A stretch of DNA of 64,000 nucleotides, taken from contig NZ_QXTH01000010.1 of NCBI RefSeq assembly GCF_003946865.1, positions 62,001-126,000 of the forward strand, in the 5' to 3' direction. Under the pieces are notes generated by a model. The model did not search any database. It was not told the DNA's origin and saw nothing but the letters and a program-made list of their open reading frames with translations. Each line of letters opens with the position of its first letter. The stretch's first letter is position 1. The DNA comes from Antribacter gilvus (GTDB lineage: Bacteria > Actinomycetota > Actinomycetes > Actinomycetales > Cellulomonadaceae). Position numbers and translations under genes: made by a program. Below are positions 60,359 through 64,000 of the stretch, piece by piece.

Positions 60359-61414
60359 GTGACCACCGCAACCGCCCCGACCTGGCCCGGCCTGCTCAGC
60401 GACCTGATCGCCGGCACCGACCTGACCACCGAGCAGGCGGCGTGGGCCATGGACGAGGTGATGTCCGGCGACGTCTCGCCCGTGCGCCTCGCGGGGTTCC
60501 TCACCGCCCTGCGCGCCAAGGGCGAGACCGTGGGCGAGCTCACCGGCCTCGTGGAGGCGATGCTCACGCACGCCACCCGGATCGAGGTGCCCGGCCGCAT
60601 CGTCGACATCGTGGGCACCGGCGGCGACCGGGCGCACACCGTGAACATCTCGACCATGGGGGCGATCGTGATCGCCGGCACGGGCCTCCGGGTGGTCAAG
60701 CACGGCAACCGGGCCGCGTCGTCGTCGTCCGGCTCGGCCGACGTGCTCGAGCACCTCGGCATCCGGCTCGACCACTCCCCCGAGCGGGTGGCGGAGATCG
60801 CGCACGAGGCGGGCATCACCTTCTGCTTCGCCGCCGTGTTCCACCCCTCGATGCGGCACGCCGGCGTGGCCCGCAAGGAGCTGGGGGTCTCCACGGTGTT
60901 CAACTTCCTCGGCCCGCTGACCAACCCGGCCCAGCCTGGCGCCACGGCCGTGGGCTGCTCCGACGCGCGGATGGCCCCGCTCATGGCGGGCGTGCTCGCC
61001 GCCCGCGGCACCAGCGCGCTCCTGTTCCGCGGGGACGAAGGCCTCGACGAGCTCGCGGCCACGGCGGGCGCGACCGTGTGGGAGGTGCGCGACGGCGTCG
61101 TCACCGAGCACCGCCTGGACCCCGTCGCCGACCTCGGCCTGCCGCGGATCACCGTGGAGGACCTCCGCGGGGCCGACGCCGCGTACAACGCGGGCGTGGC
61201 CCGCGACGTGCTCGCCGGCAAGGAGGGTCCCGTGCGCGACACGGTGCTGCTCAACGCCGCGGCCGCCCTCGTGGCCGACGCGAGCCTGCCCGGCACCGCC
61301 GAGGGCTCCCTGGCCGACCGGCTCCGTGCGGGGATGGGACATGCCGCCCGCAGCATCGACGAGGGCGACGCGCAGGCCGCCCTGGAGCGCTGGGCGCAGG
61401 CCTCGGCCCGCTGA
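60359..61414 (+). CDS. trpD: Anthranilate phosphoribosyltransferase
   Basis: The protein has 351 residues from GTG 60359. Phosphoribosyl-binding motifs are [18 protein letters not shown] and [38 protein letters not shown] and [19 protein letters not shown] are family hallmarks. It transfers phosphoribose from PRPP to anthranilate in tryptophan synthesis. In actinobacteria it is often separate from the other trp genes and next to ctaE, as here. Confidence 0.95.
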   Translation: MTTATAPTWPGLLSDLIAGTDLTTEQAAWAMDEVMSGDVSPVRLAGFLTALRAKGETVGELTGLVEAMLTHATRIEVPGRIVDIVGTGGDRAHTVNISTMGAIVIAGTGLRVVKHGNRAASSSSGSADVLEHLGIRLDHSPERVAEIAHEAGITFCFAAVFHPSMRHAGVARKELGVSTVFNFLGPLTNPAQPGATAVGCSDARMAPLMAGVLAARGTSALLFRGDEGLDELAATAGATVWEVRDGVVTEHRLDPVADLGLPRITVEDLRGADAAYNAGVARDVLAGKEGPVRDTVLLNAAAALVADASLPGTAEGSLADRLRAGMGHAARSIDEGDAQAALERWAQASAR

Positions 61415-61427
61415 TCCCCCTGTGCGT

Positions 61428-61457
61428 CCTGTGGGGCCCTGCGAGGGGCCCCACAGG
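61428..61457. terminator. Bidirectional terminator between trpD and pmbA-like gene
   Basis: Perfect 12-base arms CCTGTGGGGCCC (61428-61439) and the complement (61446-61457) with a 6-base loop, 13 bases after the trpD stop. Confidence 0.8.
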
Positions 61458-61471
61458 CGCTCAGCCTCGGG

Positions 61472-62857
61472 TCAGGACGCCTGGCTCACCGTGGACATGT
61501 TGAAGTCGGGCACCCGCAGCGACGGCATGGCCGCGCGCGGGAACCACTCGCCCCACTCCCGGCTGTACGCAGGCACCGTCGCGCCCGCGGCGGTGAACCG
61601 GTCGAGGATGGTCAGCGGGCTCTCGTTGAACCGGTAGTTGTTCACGGCGCCCACCACCTCGCCGTCCTCGACCAGGTACACGCCGTCGCGGGTCAGACCC
61701 GTGAGCAGCAGCGTCATCGGGTCGACCGTGCGGATGTACCAGAGCGAGGTCAGCAGCAGCCCGCGCTCCACCCCGGCCAGGAGCTCCTCCGTGCCACCCG
61801 TCGCGCCGGCCACCGTCAGCCCGAGGTTGTCGACCGCGGGCGTCACGGGCAGGCCCGTGAGCCCCGCCGTGTACCGCGTCTGGGCGAGGGCCTCGAGACG
61901 GCCGTCACGCAGCCACTCCGTGCGGCCCGACGGCAGGCCGTTGTCGAACACGCTCCGGCCGTACTGCGAAGCCTGGGCCACGACGAACGGCGCGCACTCC
62001 ATGCCGGGAACGGCCGGGTCGGACCAGAGGGACACCGGCCGGGACGACAGGTTGTCGCCCACCCGCGTGCCCCCGCCCGCCCGGGAGAAGGGCGAGCGGC
62101 CGTCGTGCGCGTCGCGCGCGTCCATCATGAGGTACGCGTAGACAAGCAGGTCGGCAACGCACGTGGGCGGCAGGACGGTGTCGTACCGGCCCGCCGGCAG
62201 GTCCACGCGGCGCTCGGCCCAGCCCAGGCGCTGCGCGAGCTGGGCGTCGAGGGCCGCCACGTCGACGTCGGACAGGTCGCGGGCCGAGTGGCCCACCCAG
62301 GCCGAGCCGGCGCCCGCCTTGCCCGTCATGCCGAAGGTGCCCGTGGGCTGCTCGTGCCGCAGCCGGACGCCCGTCGAGCTGCCGAGGTACGTGGTGACGA
62401 CCCCGTGCTCGACGTAGCCGAACAGCGTGCGGCCCTCCGCCTCGGCGCGCCCGAACGCCTCGCCCAGCGCCGGCGCCACCGTGGCGAACGCCTCGGGCGA
62501 GGTCTCGCCGGGTGCGTCCGCGAAGTCCGGCGCGGCGTCGCCCGCGACGAGCGGCTGGGCGTCCTCGGCGGGCCCGTTGTCGCGCGCGGCGCGCTCGGCC
62601 GCCCGGACGAGCGCCTCCAGCTCGTCCGGCCCGACGGCGCTGCGGCCCACGACTCCCGCCGCCGTGCCCTCAGCCCCGGCCACCGTCGCGATGACGGTGA
62701 CGGCGCGGTCGCGCATCAGCCCGTTCGTGGTGAGGCCGTTGTTGGCCCAGCGGAGGTTGGCGGTGGAGGTCTCGGTGACGAGCACGATCGTCCCGTCGGC
62801 GCGCGAGAGCTCCAGCACGCGCTCGACGATCTCCTGGGCGCTGAGCACGCGGGTCAT
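61472..62857 (-). CDS. TldE/PmbA-family metallopeptidase subunit
   Basis: The protein has 461 residues from ATG 62857, overlapping the upstream TldD stop as ATGA. TASTANLRWANNGLTTNG is the family opening. PPTCVADLLVYAYLMM, the SPFSRAGGGTRVGDNLSSRPVSLWSDP segment and GLYL-type LTRDGVYLVEDGEVVGAVNNYRFNESPL fit TldE/PmbA. It lacks the HExxxH site, as expected of the non-catalytic partner. The TldD/E pair degrades unfolded peptides and trims some ribosomal peptides (for example microcin B17). Confidence 0.9.
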   Translation of the reverse strand: MTRVLSAQEIVERVLELSRADGTIVLVTETSTANLRWANNGLTTNGLMRDRAVTVIATVAGAEGTAAGVVGRSAVGPDELEALVRAAERAARDNGPAEDAQPLVAGDAAPDFADAPGETSPEAFATVAPALGEAFGRAEAEGRTLFGYVEHGVVTTYLGSSTGVRLRHEQPTGTFGMTGKAGAGSAWVGHSARDLSDVDVAALDAQLAQRLGWAERRVDLPAGRYDTVLPPTCVADLLVYAYLMMDARDAHDGRSPFSRAGGGTRVGDNLSSRPVSLWSDPAVPGMECAPFVVAQASQYGRSVFDNGLPSGRTEWLRDGRLEALAQTRYTAGLTGLPVTPAVDNLGLTVAGATGGTEELLAGVERGLLLTSLWYIRTVDPMTLLLTGLTRDGVYLVEDGEVVGAVNNYRFNESPLTILDRFTAAGATVPAYSREWGEWFPRAAMPSLRVPDFNMSTVSQAS

Positions 62858-64000
62858 CGGCCGGCCTCCTCGGTGGTGTTGAGCACGCGCACCCCGCGGA
62901 ACAGGGCGCTGGGCGCCCCGTGCGAGACGGGGGCCGCCTGGCCGGGCTCGGCCTTGCCGCACTGGAAGGTGCCGCCCAGCATGTACGTCTGCGGTCCGCC
63001 GACGGCGGCCATGGATCCCCAGAAGTCCGTCGTGGTGGCCTGGTAGGCGAAGTCCTTGACCTGCCCGGCGAGCTCACCTCCGCGGATCCGGTACGCGCGC
63101 TGCCCGGTGAACTGGAAGTTGTAGCGCTGCATGTCGATAGACCAGGACTTGTCGCCCACGATGTACAGCCCGTCCTCGACCTGGGAGATCAGGCCCGCCG
63201 TGTCCGGCCCGTCCTCCGCCGGCCGGAGGGAGACGTTCGCCATGCGCTGCACGGGCACGTGACCGGGCGAGTCGGCGAACGCGCAACCGTTGGAGCGCGA
63301 GACCCCGAGCGCCTCGGCGTTGGCCCGTGCCATGGCGCGGTCGAGCTGGTAGCCCACCAGGACGCCGTCGTGCACCACGTCCCAGGTCTGGGCCGCGACG
63401 CCCTCGTGGTCGAAGCCCGTGGTGGCGAGGCCGTGCGGAGTGGTGCGGTCGCCCGTGACGTGCATCAGGCCGGACCCGTAGCGCAGCTCACCCAGCCGGT
63501 CGAGCGTGGCGAACGACGTGCCCGCGTAGTTGGCCTCGTACCCCAGCGCGCGGTCGAGCTCCGTCGCGTGGCCGATCGACTCGTGGATCGTGAGCCACAG
63601 GTTGGACGGGTGGAGGACCAGGTCGTACGTGCCGGCCTCCATCGAGGGGGCGGCGAGGCGCTCCGCCAGGAGCGGGCCGAGCGCGTCGAGCTCGGCGTCC
63701 CAGTCGACCACGCCGTCCTCACCCGTCACGTACTCCCACCCGCGGCCCGCCGGCGCGGCGAGCGTGCGCATGGTCTCGAACTCACCGGACCCGGCGACCG
63801 CGACGGCCTCCAGGCCGGGGTTCACGCGCACCCGCTGCTGCGTGGTGCTCGTCCCCGCCGTGTCGGCGTAGTACGTGCACTCGAGCACCTGGCCGAGCCA
63901 GGCGTCCACGTGGCTCACGCCCTCCTGCGCCAGGACGCGCTCGCTGTAGCCGGCCAGGAGCGCGACCTTGTCGGCGTCGGGCACCGCGAACGGATCCTGC
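62854..64000 (-). CDS. tldD: TldD-family metallopeptidase (N-terminus outside window)
   Basis: The frame is open to the right edge (382 codons including stop). The visible start DPFAVPDADKVALLAGYSERVL shows the gene begins further right. The zinc site HESIGHATELD (HExxxH) lies in the middle. LTGDRTTPHGLATTGFDHEGV and the C-terminal MLGGTFQCGKAEPGQAAPVSHGAPSALFRGVRVLNT are family signatures. It is the catalytic half of the TldD/E protease and is translationally coupled to the partner gene. Confidence 0.92.
   Translation of the reverse strand, partial: QDPFAVPDADKVALLAGYSERVLAQEGVSHVDAWLGQVLECTYYADTAGTSTTQQRVRVNPGLEAVAVAGSGEFETMRTLAAPAGRGWEYVTGEDGVVDWDAELDALGPLLAERLAAPSMEAGTYDLVLHPSNLWLTIHESIGHATELDRALGYEANYAGTSFATLDRLGELRYGSGLMHVTGDRTTPHGLATTGFDHEGVAAQTWDVVHDGVLVGYQLDRAMARANAEALGVSRSNGCAFADSPGHVPVQRMANVSLRPAEDGPDTAGLISQVEDGLYIVGDKSWSIDMQRYNFQFTGQRAYRIRGGELAGQVKDFAYQATTTDFWGSMAAVGGPQTYMLGGTFQCGKAEPGQAAPVSHGAPSALFRGVRVLNTTEEAGR

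Overview
The window is high-GC DNA (mostly G/C third positions, many GTG starts, dense divergent and convergent genes). It looks like a chromosomal segment of an actinomycete of the order Micrococcales, probably near Cellulomonadaceae or Promicromonosporaceae (Cellulomonas, Cellulosimicrobium or Isoptericola-like). The taxonomic guess rests on gene content: family 2 cellulose-binding modules (CBM2), a long-tailed primary sigma factor, a qcrCAB plus ctaE respiratory block, class II DAHP synthase, PPi-type phosphofructokinase and many intracellular or secreted carbohydrate enzymes. I saw no rRNA, tRNA, CRISPR array, insertion sequence or phage gene.

Left part (1-18 kb): an accessory region. It holds a partial secreted CBM2 protein with a His-rich domain of unknown function, a sulfotransferase, a DHFR-like protein, a FUSC membrane protein, a LacI regulator with a putative operator of its own, an FMN reductase and arylamine N-acetyltransferase pair, a Ser/Thr kinase, small stress or modification enzymes, a CBM2-SGNH esterase, a channel protein, a glycosyltransferase and a putative immunity protein. 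AAACGTTT-type palindromes recur in front of several of these genes.

18.3-27.6 kb: a compact minus-strand operon resembling a reduced type VII (ESX/WXG100) secretion system. It has two small WXG100-like proteins, a larger WXG-like protein with membrane segments and an unrecognised C-terminus, two small accessory proteins, a LysM-like membrane protein and a three-module FtsK/SpoIIIE ATPase (EssC/EccC type). Stops and starts overlap or nearly touch. No EccB, EccD, EccE or mycosin homologue is visible. This is the best candidate for an under-described system.

27.8-47.8 kb: mostly core genes. These are a DUF4430 lipoprotein with a membrane partner, topoisomerase IV subunit B, a DUF7455 protein, the primary sigma factor, a universal stress protein and a DUF4192 protein. 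They are followed by a block with the same gene neighbours as mycobacterial idsA2-Rv2175c-pknL-aroG (polyprenyl synthase, PASTA kinase, DNA-binding protein, DAHP synthase), then PPi-phosphofructokinase, PlsC, ROK glucokinase and a long-chain acyl-CoA ligase.

47.9-54.5 kb: a carbohydrate utilisation locus with divergent ABC permeases and binding protein, followed by two glycosidases without signal peptides. A perfect operator-like palindrome lies in the divergent promoter region. Neither an ATPase nor a local regulator is encoded.

54.6-64 kb: superoxide dismutase, then the qcrC-qcrA-qcrB cytochrome bc1 operon with ctaE upstream, a degenerate receiver protein, trpD, and a pmbA/tldD metalloprotease pair that runs off the right edge. 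Strong inverted repeats sit between many convergent genes and are probably bidirectional terminators.
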